A DNA stretch of 64,000 bases from Durusdinium trenchii (lineage: Eukaryota; Sar; Dinophyceae; Suessiales; Symbiodiniaceae), in NCBI GenBank assembly GCA_963970005.1, contig CAXAMN010001336.1:439689-503688 (forward strand), written 5' to 3'. The position numbers were made by a program, and so were the translations under genes. The notes under the pieces are model-generated. The model did no database searches. It was not told where the DNA came from and worked only from the letters and a program-made list of their open reading frames with translations. Positions within the stretch are counted from its first letter, which is position 1. Each line of letters opens with the position of its first letter. Shown here one piece after another: positions 1 through 9,769 of the stretch.

Positions 1-470
1 TAGGCTGCTGATGGGGAAAAACCGCCAAAGTTTTGATGGTGTTGGGTTCACATGTTTTCACCAGCAACGGCAATCGGACATACAAATAAACAGATCTAAA
101 AACTGTTTGATGCACAAGGTTTCCTGCATATCATCGCGACAAAAACAAGGGGTTCCTACACACAAAAAGAGTGCTTCACTTCCATCAACATAATACACAT
201 GTTCAACATATGTCAACATTGTTCAACACATATGTCATCATTTCTCTGTCTGCAACACACATTAATTTCAGCATATAATATCGTTCGCATCATTTGACTC
301 CTTAAAATGATCATGGCAGTGAACTTCACCACCACCTGAACAGGTCCTTCGGATTTCGCCCTCCGAGAACTGCCATCCACGGCGGCCCATGACGGCCAGA
401 CCCAGGGAATGTAGGAACAGCTACGGGAAAGGGTGCTTCATACATACACCCTGGGAGTCCAGTTGACTAT
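1..470. other. Non-coding stretch, no gene seen
   Basis: No supported gene. A loose palindromic cluster of ACATATGT and TTCAACA words lies at about 198-235. The stretch lies beyond the 3' end of the minus-strand LINE and may be its insertion flank. Confidence 0.5.
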
Positions 471-562
471 CCCTAGGGCTCCAAGTACCTCCTCAGAAGG
501 TATTTGCACCCTCTAAACCCACCCCAGTCCCACCTTCTTAGAAGGTACTTGGAGCCCTAAGG
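470..562. repeat. Foldback (MITE-like) hairpin repeat, TAGGGCTCCA family
   Basis: The two 30-nt arms at 471-500 and 533-562 are inverted copies with three mismatches. The outer part is TAGGGCTCCAAGTACCT and the loop is about 32 nt. A TA dinucleotide lies on each side (468-469 and 563-564), as expected for a Tc1/mariner-type target duplication. A second hairpin with the same outer word TAGGGCTCCA lies at 62818-62928. Read as RNA, it would fold into one long stem. Confidence 0.6.
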
Positions 563-564
563 TA

Positions 565-1053
565 TAAAAAGAACGGTCTGACGAACGGTGAGAGTTCGGA
601 TCGGAACGGACCAAGGACGACACCTGGTGAGTCAGTCGATTTTTCCGTCGAAGTGGAGGTGTTGGTGGTCGACATGGTGCCCACAAAACGGTCACTCCTG
701 TCACTCCAACTGAGGTCCCAAGCGGGATGCCGGGACCTGAGGTCTCAGGTCTGTGGCGCACGGTTCCAAGGATGTCCAAATGCAGGTGACTAATGTAGAC
801 TCATTATTGAACCCTCCCCATTTGGATGAACGGACTTGCGGACTGTCTGTGTCAGGCGCGCACCCACACACTCCCTTGTTACGTTTTGTAACGGGTTGTG
901 GTGGACATGATCTGTGAGACCAATCGTGAACTACATGACCCTCATTCTCTGTACACTACGAAGCGAAATGCAGGGCATCGGCGGAGGGAAATGTGCAAAA
1001 GTTCGTTCGATGGGTGCTCAAGTGAATTGGTACAAATTAGCAGGTCAAGTGAC
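565..1053. other. Possible 3' untranslated tail of the LINE
   Basis: No coding evidence. It lies just downstream (minus-strand sense) of the last LINE frame, so part of it is probably the element's 3' UTR. I see no poly(A) or simple-repeat tail that would fix the end. Confidence 0.35.
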
Positions 1054-1797
1054 CTAATTAGGGCCAGGGTGCGTTACTAAGTCGAAGCTCTTCTTTCGAA
1101 AGAGGTAGTATCGGATATGTTGTGTAAACTTCTCCCGCTTGCTTGTTGTGATTTCTGGCCAATCCGGCCAGGGTGGAGATTCGTCTGTTACGGAAATTGG
1201 AAGGGGCAAAATCCCATTGTGAAACGGTGGATTGTGGGAAATTGTGAGAATAAGATCTTGCATATATTGGTATGTGGCAATGGGATTGGGGAGCTTAGGG
1301 CGTCTTGAGACACCCGATTCATGATACCGAGAAAAACCTAATCGTGTTAGACTGGAAGCTCCTTGCAATTGGGAGGATTTTGGTTCTGGAGAATGTCTGG
1401 ATATGTTTGATTATTAAACGAAATGTCTCGGCTATAGAACACGGACAGATTTAAGCTTGGTTGGCTGCAAAGAGGTCTTTGGATCATTGTACTCTAGTAT
1501 TTCGTTGGAGCTCTCATTCGAAACTCGGATTGGCAAGAGACGTCCAGCCCATAACATAAACGAAACTGTCAGTTCCGTCCACGAGATACCCGGGTCCTTG
1601 GGCATCGGGGCCGCTGTTTCTGCTGGCCATTGGATTAGGTTACAAAAACTCCAGACTAGTCTGGCGTAGTTACAACCCCATGGACATGACCAGAAGACGA
1701 CTTGATGTGGTTCAGCGGGCATTTCGTATAGATTACGTGCAGCTGGCCAATCTCGCAGTTGTGCTAGACGTACGGCAAATGATAGCGTTAAAATCAT
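1054..1797 (-). pseudogene. C-terminal domain of LINE ORF2 after RNase H (frameshifted)
   Basis: Two open pieces (1797-1432 and 1368-1054) hold a domain that also follows the RNase H of the second LINE fragment at 26.5-27.7 kb. The shared pattern is a tryptophan-rich lead, then 'SWTEL' here against 'SYVEL' there, then a glycine and 'LP'. Further on, a glycine-serine stretch precedes a basic region and 'LPN' in both. I do not know its function. It may be a dinoflagellate-specific extension of the polyprotein. Frames are broken between 1797 and 2053. Confidence 0.5.
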
Positions 1798-1964
1798 CTG
1801 CTCTGGAGTGTCGGGTCTACTGGCTGGGGTCTGCGTCTCGTCAGTCCCTGTCGAGCTTAGTCATTCTTTCACATGACAAATCAAGAATGTATTTATAGAT
1901 TGCAGTAAGCTGGTCTTTTTGACTGTCGTAATACTGTTTAACAGTATCACAGGTTGAAATAAAT

Positions 1965-2712
1965 TCAGGGAGATCTGCAGTACATGTTCGTACTGCCTTC
2001 ATCTGCAAGCGTGTTTCCAAGAATGTGGTAGGCTTCAGTGTACGAATGTGCATTATCGATCTGCAGGTGGGACTTAATTTTGAACACGTGGAATCTTGAT
2101 CGGTCCCAAACTTGACATAATCTAATGATTAAATCCCAATGATCTCGCTTATGTGGGGATTCGTGTATTGTGTCTGCGTCGATGTGTGCAATGACATTGA
2201 CTACAAACTGTGAGTCTGTGTAAAAGGAGACTTGCGCTGGTTCCTGCGACAGGCTCGCTTGTTCGGCACCAATCAACATGGCGAAAAGCTCTGCGCGATT
2301 AATGGTTTGTGCCCCGGGACAATGGCCTGTTGCCAGGACTTTATAGTCACTCCTTCTGAGACGATGAGGGACACCGTGTGCGGTGGATGACTGCCCAGGC
2401 GGCACGGGCAACAAATGGGCTTTTAGGATTAAAACATGATCCATCTGTATATATCGTGTCATCACGACCAGACTCAATCTGCGTGTTGACCTGGATGGTG
2501 TGGTGACGAAGATGCATGGCTTGTCGCACCAAATCCACATCGGGTGAATGCAATGGCAGTGGGAACCAGCATAAATGTGTGTTGGCCGTCAAATACTGAA
2601 TAGCCCCCCTTGTGTTGTGTTCGAATATGTTGAAAGCTGGGGCACTCAAGGAAGAAATGCTTATGAGTATCGTATTGGTTACAAAATGGGCAGTTTGGTG
2701 CCTGTTGCGCAC
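1965..2712 (-). pseudogene. RNase H domain of the LINE, split over two frames
   Basis: The RNase H fold that follows a retrotransposon RT removes RNA from the RNA/DNA hybrid. The first catalytic aspartate lies in 'YTDGS' (about 2443-2451) in one frame. The glutamate in 'NRAELFA', the second aspartate in 'YTDSQ' and the last aspartate in 'GNTLADE' lie in another frame running from about 2540 to 1965. All four acidic positions are therefore present, but at least two frameshifts (near 2630 and between 2440 and 2330) separate them. As sequenced, it could not be made as one protein. Confidence 0.75.
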
Positions 2713-5200
2713 TCCATTGTGCGATCACTCCATTGGACTGCCACCCGGCTGTCAAAGTCAAGGCCAATATTCTACGCTGTCTATCTGTAAATTGTCGAAG
2801 TATCTTATTGGTTGTCCAAGAGTCGAATGGCAAATGTGTGACACCTTTGCGGTGCGCGATTTCATTGTGGCATTGCCAGTCCCATGCGATGCGGAGTTCT
2901 TTTTTAATGGCTTTACTGGTGGTATGTGGGAGGCTAAGTCTAAGACCACCCGGGCCTAGCAGGGTGGCATTGACTGTCATTTCCCATCCTAAGCGCCGCA
3001 AATAGGAGGCCAGAGCGGTGGCAGGACCATGGACTTGTCCGTTGAATTGTCGAATTGCATGCACAAAGCGGTGTGCGAGGTGTGGGCGGTACACAAATAA
3101 GCGTCGAAGAGTGGTCAGGAGGTCGGACACGACGTATAGCATGGGGTCTTGGATGCGACTGGAAAGATAATGCAAGGCCACGTGGCTAGACGCCTGTTTG
3201 TGTTCCCCAACCAAAACTGTAGTGGCAGCCCGTCGTAGGTTGGTAAAGTGCTTTTCACCGATTGTCATACCTAATGCTCCGTAAAATGTTGCTGGCCAGA
3301 TGGCTGTCTGTATCTTTTCGGCCCTGTCTTCTAAAATGAGGTTCAACTTACGGAGCCTATTACATTTTGCTATGGCGTTATCAATCTTGTCTCGCAATGG
3401 GCCTAGAACAACTTGGTTTGTGTAAGAGATCATACATCCCAAATCCTGGACATGATTCTTAATCTTGAACATGAAGTCAGGTTGGAGCATGATTTGAGAG
3501 GCATCACACCAAAATTGTCGCAGGGGTTTGGAGGTAGCCCAACCCCATGACTTGCCCATATCGATCTTCATACGCAGTTCACTAACCAGGTTGAGGATTT
3601 TGACCATGGCTCTAAATGTCTCCCTTTCGGAGGTAGACATGAACGACCAGTTGTCTGCATAGGTGAAAGGATGGACTTGCGGTGTCTTAATGACATGGTG
3701 AAAGACGAAGCTGAGGGCTAACATTCCCACTACGGACATCGAGTCCCCTTCCGGTAGGCCGGTAGTAGAGTGAGCTGCCTCCCCGATGGCTTGGCCACAT
3801 TGAAGGACACGTGTCAGCCTACGTAATGACTTGAACCAAAAATCAGCAATGTAGTAGGGGATCCCTAACAGGTTGAAGACATATCGTACCACGCGACGCG
3901 GGATCAGGTTAAATGCTTTCACAAGATCCATTGTCCAGCCACACCATGCCGTGCGGTGGGTACGGGCCTCTTCTATTTGGAGCATCTGCACTAAACTTAG
4001 ATCCCTGGCTGACCTGTGTGGAAGGCCACCACTTATCTCCGGCGGCCATAGGTGGGACCACTGTTTAAGCACTTGGTCGGCTATAAGTGTAGACGAAAGG
4101 CGAGCGAGGTAGCCGAGAATGGTAATGGGCCTGCCGTCTGAGATACCTTCTGGCTGGGGTTTTTTGGCAAACAGTAATGTTCTAGCCTGCATGCGTTGTG
4201 ATGTATGACCATGTGACCATGTAAGGGACAAGATCCGTGAGAGGTCGACAACCATGTCCCAGGTGAGAGCTTGAAGCTCCTCTGAGTGCCATCCATCTTC
4301 GCCTATGGCTTTAAACGGTTTCAATTTATGAATTGATTCCCATAGCTTGAGTGGGCAGTCATACTTAATGTCTAGGGTATCTTGTGTTGGGATGATATCA
4401 TCTAAGCGCTGGAATAGGTCAGACCATGGTTCATCGGACTCCTGATCGTGTGGAGGGTCTCTAAGCCAGAATTGAGCCCAGTAGCGGTGAAAGGCGTCTG
4501 ACATGGGTGCGATTGTGTATGCATGCGAATCAAATGTGACAGTCGCCTGGGCTGGGACCTGACCCTGGACCTTACCTAGAACCATGCGCGTATTATTAAC
4601 TGACATAACTTCGGCTGTGCAAGGACCAAATTGCACCCTACCTCCCACTGTGACGGGAATCGGCTGTGCGAGACGAAGTACTGTTTGGCCCTTGCTACTG
4701 CGGCAAAGTGTGGCGTCTGTTTGATGTTTGACCGGAATATCCTGCAAGAATTGTTGGTCTTTTTGCTTAATAAATTTGTATGCCTGTGAGTTGTTGGTAT
4801 GTGACATTGCGAACTCGATGGCATGCCGTTTATGGTGCCGGCGCAACTGTAACTCCTGACGTGCATAGGCATCGGCTTCGAAGCGGGTGAGTTGCAGGGC
4901 TTGCTGCAACCATTCTTCTGAAGGTGTAAGAACTGGGACGAAGGTTACGAATTCAAAGCCCAATAGCCATGCTGCCCACGAGCGACCGAAGCCTTGTGCT
5001 TGCTTGATGACGTTCCATTCGTGTTGAAGTTGTTGTACAAGTGCGTTGTTGTCAGGATGTGTTCGTAGCTTACGACAATGTTGTAGAAGGGATGCTAAGC
5101 GTCGGACTTGTCTGACTTTCTGTCTTGCCTTATAAGATGTAATTTCTGTAGGAGGTTCATATGCTGCAGTCTTATCAGGCTTCACTGTTCTAGGTGTCAC
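2474..5200 (-). CDS. Reverse transcriptase of the LINE with C-terminal CCHC finger
   Basis: This 908-codon open frame is the longest in the window. RT fingers and palm can be read in order: 'DGRPITIL' near residue 355, motif A 'WTMDLVKAFN' with catalytic Asp about 425, motif B 'GLPEGDSMS' at 481-489, and motif C 'YADN' at 514-517. The second Asp of the usual [YF]-x-D-D is Asn here. A long thumb/connection follows. A finger with cysteines and histidines in the pattern 'CPFC...THKHF..EC' at 837-853 closes the protein, as in many LINEs. The last 40 codons or so appear out of frame with the real continuation towards RNase H. The first 250 residues are probably the endonuclease-RT linker. It belongs to the same ORF as the endonuclease just upstream, separated by a frameshift near 5200. 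Confidence 0.85.
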   Translation of the reverse strand: MTPRTVKPDKTAAYEPPTEITSYKARQKVRQVRRLASLLQHCRKLRTHPDNNALVQQLQHEWNVIKQAQGFGRSWAAWLLGFEFVTFVPVLTPSEEWLQQALQLTRFEADAYARQELQLRRHHKRHAIEFAMSHTNNSQAYKFIKQKDQQFLQDIPVKHQTDATLCRSSKGQTVLRLAQPIPVTVGGRVQFGPCTAEVMSVNNTRMVLGKVQGQVPAQATVTFDSHAYTIAPMSDAFHRYWAQFWLRDPPHDQESDEPWSDLFQRLDDIIPTQDTLDIKYDCPLKLWESIHKLKPFKAIGEDGWHSEELQALTWDMVVDLSRILSLTWSHGHTSQRMQARTLLFAKKPQPEGISDGRPITILGYLARLSSTLIADQVLKQWSHLWPPEISGGLPHRSARDLSLVQMLQIEEARTHRTAWCGWTMDLVKAFNLIPRRVVRYVFNLLGIPYYIADFWFKSLRRLTRVLQCGQAIGEAAHSTTGLPEGDSMSVVGMLALSFVFHHVIKTPQVHPFTYADNWSFMSTSERETFRAMVKILNLVSELRMKIDMGKSWGWATSKPLRQFWCDASQIMLQPDFMFKIKNHVQDLGCMISYTNQVVLGPLRDKIDNAIAKCNRLRKLNLILEDRAEKIQTAIWPATFYGALGMTIGEKHFTNLRRAATTVLVGEHKQASSHVALHYLSSRIQDPMLYVVSDLLTTLRRLFVYRPHLAHRFVHAIRQFNGQVHGPATALASYLRRLGWEMTVNATLLGPGGLRLSLPHTTSKAIKKELRIAWDWQCHNEIAHRKGVTHLPFDSWTTNKILRQFTDRQRRILALTLTAGWQSNGVIAQWSAQQAPNCPFCNQYDTHKHFFLECPSFQHIRTQHKGGYSVFDGQHTFMLVPTAIAFTRCGFGATSHASSSPHHPGQHAD

Positions 5201-6695
5201 ATATGTGACATAACGTGTAGGCCTACATCTGCCATAATATTTTTTACCCAGCGTGGGTCGTGGAAAGTGAAGAGGGTCTTGTATGTGTTGTTCTCTAATG
5301 GTACTGCCGCTTCAACCCCCTTGGACCAGTTTGCAAAGGCTGCGTTGATGTCATCTTCTGTGTCAAGGTTCAACTTAGGTTGACTGCGAGTTCTCACCCT
5401 GGCATAATGCTTGGAAAGAATTTCTCCTTTAAGAGGAATCTCTCCGCAACTCTGTGGCATGAACCAATTCCTCAACATGTTTTGGGTGCCTGGGACCCGG
5501 AAACGAATGGACAGAGGGCTATGATCCGGAAAAAACATTAGCTTCTCCGACCCAAATATCCTGTATCCATGGGACCAGGGGTTCATGGATGATGAAACTG
5601 TCATTACGTGTGCTGTTACGGCAGGTAGGCGGGAGTTGCTTATTGAAGGTCATTTGTGCCAGATGGAATGCCTCTTGACATCGAATATTCTGAAATGCAC
5701 GATAAGCTGGAAAATCTCCGACCGGGTTGTTGAAATCTGCTGCAACAAGAAAGGGTAGATCCGTGGCTGAACATATCTGGTATATTTCTGCTAGCAGATA
5801 GTCGCTCTTAGATTTTGCTTCGTGTGTTTTGCCTGCGAAAAAGTATGCTGTGATCAGCAGTACCTCAACATGTCCAATGACAACTATCTGTTGGGAAACC
5901 CGTAATGTTTCTTCCAACCATGCGGGTAAGCAAATTCTGGGGCGTCTGTGGGGAATGCGAAACAAAGAAGCAGTGCCTAAAGCCGCCCCCCCGTTTTGCA
6001 TTATCGTGAAAAAAGGGGCTGCTTAATTGTCGTTGACTTGGTACAGGCGGCCCCCATGAGATACGATAATTGGTTGTTTTTAGGAACCGTGTGAATTCCG
6101 TCTGGACGGCTGATGTAGCTGATGTTTCAGCTAGTGAAATACAATCCGAATTCAAATTAACAATATCTTCGTGTCTTTCTGGTATACTTGTAGGATTGAG
6201 GATTGTAAAAACAATCTCTTGTGCCTGGTTGCCTGGTCCCGGATTGGAAGCTTCACCAACACGGCAACCATGAAGAATATTAAAATCATCTTGATGGGAA
6301 ATGCTTAAAAACATCTGGAAATGTCTGTGGTGTCGTGGTACGTTTTCAATGTCAAACGAACCCTCCGCGCGAGACCGTCTGAATGGCTTCTCTAGCAAAA
6401 GCATGGTCTTTTTCCGGAACGGGTCTGCTTCGAGATTCGAACCTGGCAGTAGAGTGCATGAATTATACTGGTGACTGCTACGAGTTGGAAAAGCAACACA
6501 GGTGCAGGAGATGAAGTGTCGGCAAAAGCGCAAGGCATTCCGCGTTGCGAACTTTGCAAAAGACATCTCAAAGGCATTGCACCAACTCGGCATAAATTGA
6601 CTTGCCACTGTGGTACTCGCTCTCTGTTCTGGTGTTGGACTGAGACGAGTAACAATGGAGCGGCAGGGATGGCTGTTAGACAGGCTATTGCTCAA
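5197..6695 (-). pseudogene. APE-type endonuclease domain of the LINE, in three frames
   Basis: The endonuclease nicks target DNA to prime reverse transcription. Frame one (6695-about 6000) gives the start of the fold, 'FTILNPTS' and 'ISLAETSAT', the latter holding the likely metal-binding Glu. Frame two (6001-5519) gives 'ITAYFFAG' and 'LVAADFNNP', equivalent to the GDFN motif. Frame three (5604-5197) gives 'FPDHSPLSI', the terminal catalytic Asp-His. Two frameshifts, near 6000 and 5570, break it. The N-terminal part carries the NPGP motif just before the fold. The domain is complete in content but not translatable as one chain. Confidence 0.75.
6234..6257 (-). other. 'GEASNPGP' motif at the endonuclease boundary (2A-like?)
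   Basis: Eight codons read GEASNPGP, preceded by Cys-Arg-Val. They sit about 10 residues before the endonuclease fold. The final NPGP matches the core of 2A ribosome-skipping peptides. The preceding residues (G-E-A) do not match the canonical D-V/I-E. 2A sequences are known at the start of APE-type LINE ORFs (for example trypanosome L1Tc). I remember this NPGP word as recurrent in dinoflagellate retroelements. Function is not shown. Confidence 0.45.
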
Positions 6696-6727
6696 TTTAC
6701 GGCTGCAATGTCCGCATCTAATGAGTG

Positions 6728-7455
6728 TTAGCCTTCCATGTCTTCGTCCCTCTCTCCACGTTTCCTGGATGTGCCAGTGAGGAGTGCCTTCAAGGATTCG
6801 AAGTCCTCTTTGAATCCGCGCTGAAGTACTTCCTGAGTTTGGCCTAGTGCAGCGGTGAGAGTCGTTTGGAAGGATGTCTTAACCTCCGTTACTTCCTTTC
6901 GAACTGCAGCAAACTCATGATGTACCTCTTGCGGAGGCCTGCGGTGTCCTTATTCTGTTGGTGGACTGCCTTTTCCAAAGCCGAGATTTGATGCTTCATC
7001 GTGTCGATCTCACGCTGTTGCTCCTGGTGTCCACTCTCACTGCTACGTGTGGTATCTGACTTGCTTGATGCAGAGCTAGCGTTGGTGACTGAGGGTGAAG
7101 GCCACCAAGGGTCATTTGACCACATGTTCTCTCTAGCCTGTGCCCAGGGATCTGACACCGTCAGTGGATCGATCGGCTCGGGTCCTTTGCGGTCTGTCTT
7201 CCACGTTCTTCTGGTCTTGGCGGCTTGACTGGATGCCGCCAGGACAGTCTGATGATTCTTGCTGTGCTTGGAATCAAGAGGCTTTAGCATAATCGCATTT
7301 CTCTTCCACGTGAGGTGCTGTCTTTCGATCTTCTCTTGTCCAATCAGGAGCCATGTAGAAGAGCTGAGTGCTCGGAGAGGCTTGGCCGGAAGTTTTTCTA
7401 ATGCGATCCAGGCCTGAATATCTTCTGCGGTGACCCCTTCAGGGAGTGGAGACAC
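6728..7455 (-). pseudogene. Gag-like coiled-coil end of LINE ORF1
   Basis: The frame from 7455 to about 6900 carries 'SPLPEGVTAEDIQAWIAL', a Ser/Thr/Pro-rich linker with 'DPWAQARENMW', and a heptad-like stretch 'MKHQISALEKAVHQQ'. A one-base shift near 6925 then leads into 'EFAAVRKEVTEVK', more helix, and a basic end 'SRKRGERDEDMEG' closed by TAA at 6728-6730. Coiled coil plus basic tail immediately upstream of an endonuclease-RT ORF fits an ORF1/gag-type RNA-binding protein. I do not recognise a zinc knuckle. Confidence 0.5.
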
Positions 7456-8839
7456 TTTATAAAGATATTCACCTGCGAACTGCTGTGGTTTGGCTTCTCC
7501 TGGTTTGAGAGTGTGCCAAGCTGCATCGAAATCCTTGGCCCATTTTTGGAAGACCTAACTACCCCCAAGGCACAATCGAGCTTGTCAGTCTGTGCACGTG
7601 CCTCTTCATTGTTGCTTGCATTGGTCCAGACAATGTTGAATCTCGAATCGGCCAGCGTTGAATGCTCACTCTTGGGGGTGATATAGATGCCATCGGTCCC
7701 AGAGCGCTTCAAGACCTGAGTAAGCATGGATGCGAGAATACGAGCATAAAAGCAAAAAACTGTCTGCCTCAGTTGGATCCGTTGCCTGGCGGTTTGCCCT
7801 CCAACTTCTACCGACAGGTGCTCCTGCGATTGCTTCTGATGGAACGATCTGAAGTGCTTTGAACACAGTTTGAATGGGAGATTCGATCAAGTGTGTCCAG
7901 GTCTCTTCAGTGCATTCAAGCCTCCACACAACAAACATTGCCTTAGTGGACTCAGAGACTTTGGCTCGGGAAACCTTCTGTTGGATAGGGTTCTTGCCTA
8001 TCGAGTGACAGCAGGCAGCGATGATAATCTTCTCATCTGAGCGGGTACGATCCTGCAGGTTTAATCGATTGCAAGATGGATCACGCAGTGGACATTGTGT
8101 GCCGGGCACAATTGCCAAAATCTCATCAGGCGGGGACTCTCTTGTTTTCTTGGCAAAAGCGACAATGTCAGCAGCCTCAACGAAGGCGATTCCCGGTTCC
8201 TGTGGGCCGACTTTTGTCTGCATTTTGACTTCAGAATCATCTGCCCGACAAAATGTGCCTGGTTCAATGGTTAAATCTGCTGGATTTAGCGAGGACGGCT
8301 CAACACCAAAGTTTTTTCCATAGTGTGCGAACCTTTTTCCCACGGTCAGCTTCCAGGTCGTGTCTATCAGGCAATTTGGTACGAGTCTGCTGTGACAGGA
8401 GTGCACATTGCTGAGTAAATGCTTCTTCCTCTGGCAGGGCCAGAACATGTCTGAGTCTGGCAGCCCCGGCCTCCTGATACAACTGAATCACGAATTGCCT
8501 TGTGTCGATCGGATCGAATCCTAATTGGAGAAGTCTTGCTGTGAAATCTTCTTTCAATTTAACCACTGCTTCGGCTTTAGAACCCCCGCCTTCGAGTTGG
8601 AACACCAAATGGATGGTTTGCGGTCTCTGGGCTGTCTGGTCAGTCTGAAGGTAGTGTTGCAGTTTCCACTCCGGGTTCGTTCTCTGGCCTCGGATAATAG
8701 TGCGAAGTTCACCACCTGAACCGAAAAAAACGGGCAGCACGGGACCATGCATTGGCGAACACTCCCGACACAGTTGTGGTCGATATCTTACCTTCCCAAA
8801 TGATGCTGTCCCAAAGTTTGACCCGGATCGAAGATCCAT
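7398..8839 (-). pseudogene. Unrecognised part of LINE ORF1, three overlapping frames
   Basis: Three overlapping open frames (8839-8300, 8448-7666, 7727-7398) appear to be one original protein broken twice. The first contains 'RPQTIHLVFQLEGGGSKAE' and a helical stretch ending 'LPEEEAF'. The second has 'GIAFVEAADIVAFAKKTRE' and 'MFVVWRLECTEETW'. The third has 'SRFNIVWTNASNNEEARAQ'. No enzyme motif is visible. Position between the methyltransferase and the coiled coil suggests a structural or nucleic-acid-binding role, which is inference only. Confidence 0.45.
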
Positions 8840-9560
8840 CTGTGGCGCACCTAACTTCTTGTTCCAGGAGCCTGATGGTCAAACGTGTCGTCAAAACATT
8901 GAGTAGTGCCTGCAAGGTCACCCCTGATGCGTTTCGGCACCTTTGAAGACTCAGTTGCACATGTTTAGGACTGGTAATACCGCTGCCTGGATGGGTGTCT
9001 AAGACTGTTTTCCAACCCAATGCCCGAATGATGTCGCTCCAGCCCAAAATGGTAAACTGGTGCAGTAGCCACAGGGCATGATGCATGGACGTGTCATTTG
9101 TGGCTTTATCCATGTCGAGTACCCACGGTTGCTGCATCATTTTGGAGTGATCGACCTCCACCGGGCCAACCTCTGGCACAACAAACATCACATCTGGCGG
9201 TTCCAGTTCCAGGCCAAGAGTCCATCCTAAATGGTCTTGTCCAATCAATATTTGTTGAAAGTGCGGATTCAGAGCATCAATGACTTCCCCAATGTTTTCA
9301 ACCTTGTTTCTGGTTAGCACAAAGCGGCCACTCGGTGTGAGAATGCTAATGTAGTCTGAGGATCTACTGGTGAACATGTGCTCTTCGAGTGACAGTGGCC
9401 CCATGTCAAAGTTGATGATTTGCATACCGTCAGGCGGGGTTGTATCGTCAATGAGCAACGGAACTACTACCTTGGTATCCCCCCTTGGTTGCCACGTGGG
9501 CATTGACTGGCAAACGGTAGAGCTGTCGCAAGATTTCAAGGACCTTGACTTCTTTGGCAA
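8709..9560 (-). CDS. Unrecognised LINE ORF1 segment (283 codons)
   Basis: The open frame directly follows the methyltransferase region, with overlap and a frame change near 9480. It reads as a soluble mixed alpha/beta protein, with 'DYISILTPSGRFVLTRN', 'WVLDMDKATNDTSMHHALW' and a C-terminal 'VKLWDSIIWEGKISTTT'. No known catalytic motif is visible. Because it lies between a methyltransferase and the gag-like part without any stop-start spacing, it was probably a middle part of one polyprotein. Confidence 0.45.
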   Translation of the reverse strand: MPKKSRSLKSCDSSTVCQSMPTWQPRGDTKVVVPLLIDDTTPPDGMQIINFDMGPLSLEEHMFTSRSSDYISILTPSGRFVLTRNKVENIGEVIDALNPHFQQILIGQDHLGWTLGLELEPPDVMFVVPEVGPVEVDHSKMMQQPWVLDMDKATNDTSMHHALWLLHQFTILGWSDIIRALGWKTVLDTHPGSGITSPKHVQLSLQRCRNASGVTLQALLNVLTTRLTIRLLEQEVRCATDGSSIRVKLWDSIIWEGKISTTTVSGVFANAWSRAARFFRFRW

Positions 9561-9769
9561 TGCGAATGACTACGGCCATCTTGTTCTGGTGTATCCTGAG
9601 TGTGCTAAAGAAGCTCGTTTCTTCTTCCCAGCTTGCTGTAGGAGAGACCGGATTACGTTCGATGAGCAACATCTGATGTTCTGTGAGGATTTGTGTTGAG
9701 GCATCCTGTGCCTTAAGCCTGTTGCTTATCAAATCATCAAGAATCCATGTTGGGAGCTCAGTCCAGTCT

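Noticed and set aside
6234-6257. Calling a functional canonical 2A peptide
   Set aside because: The D-[VI]-E part of the consensus is absent (G-E-A instead), so only a 2A-like motif is reported.
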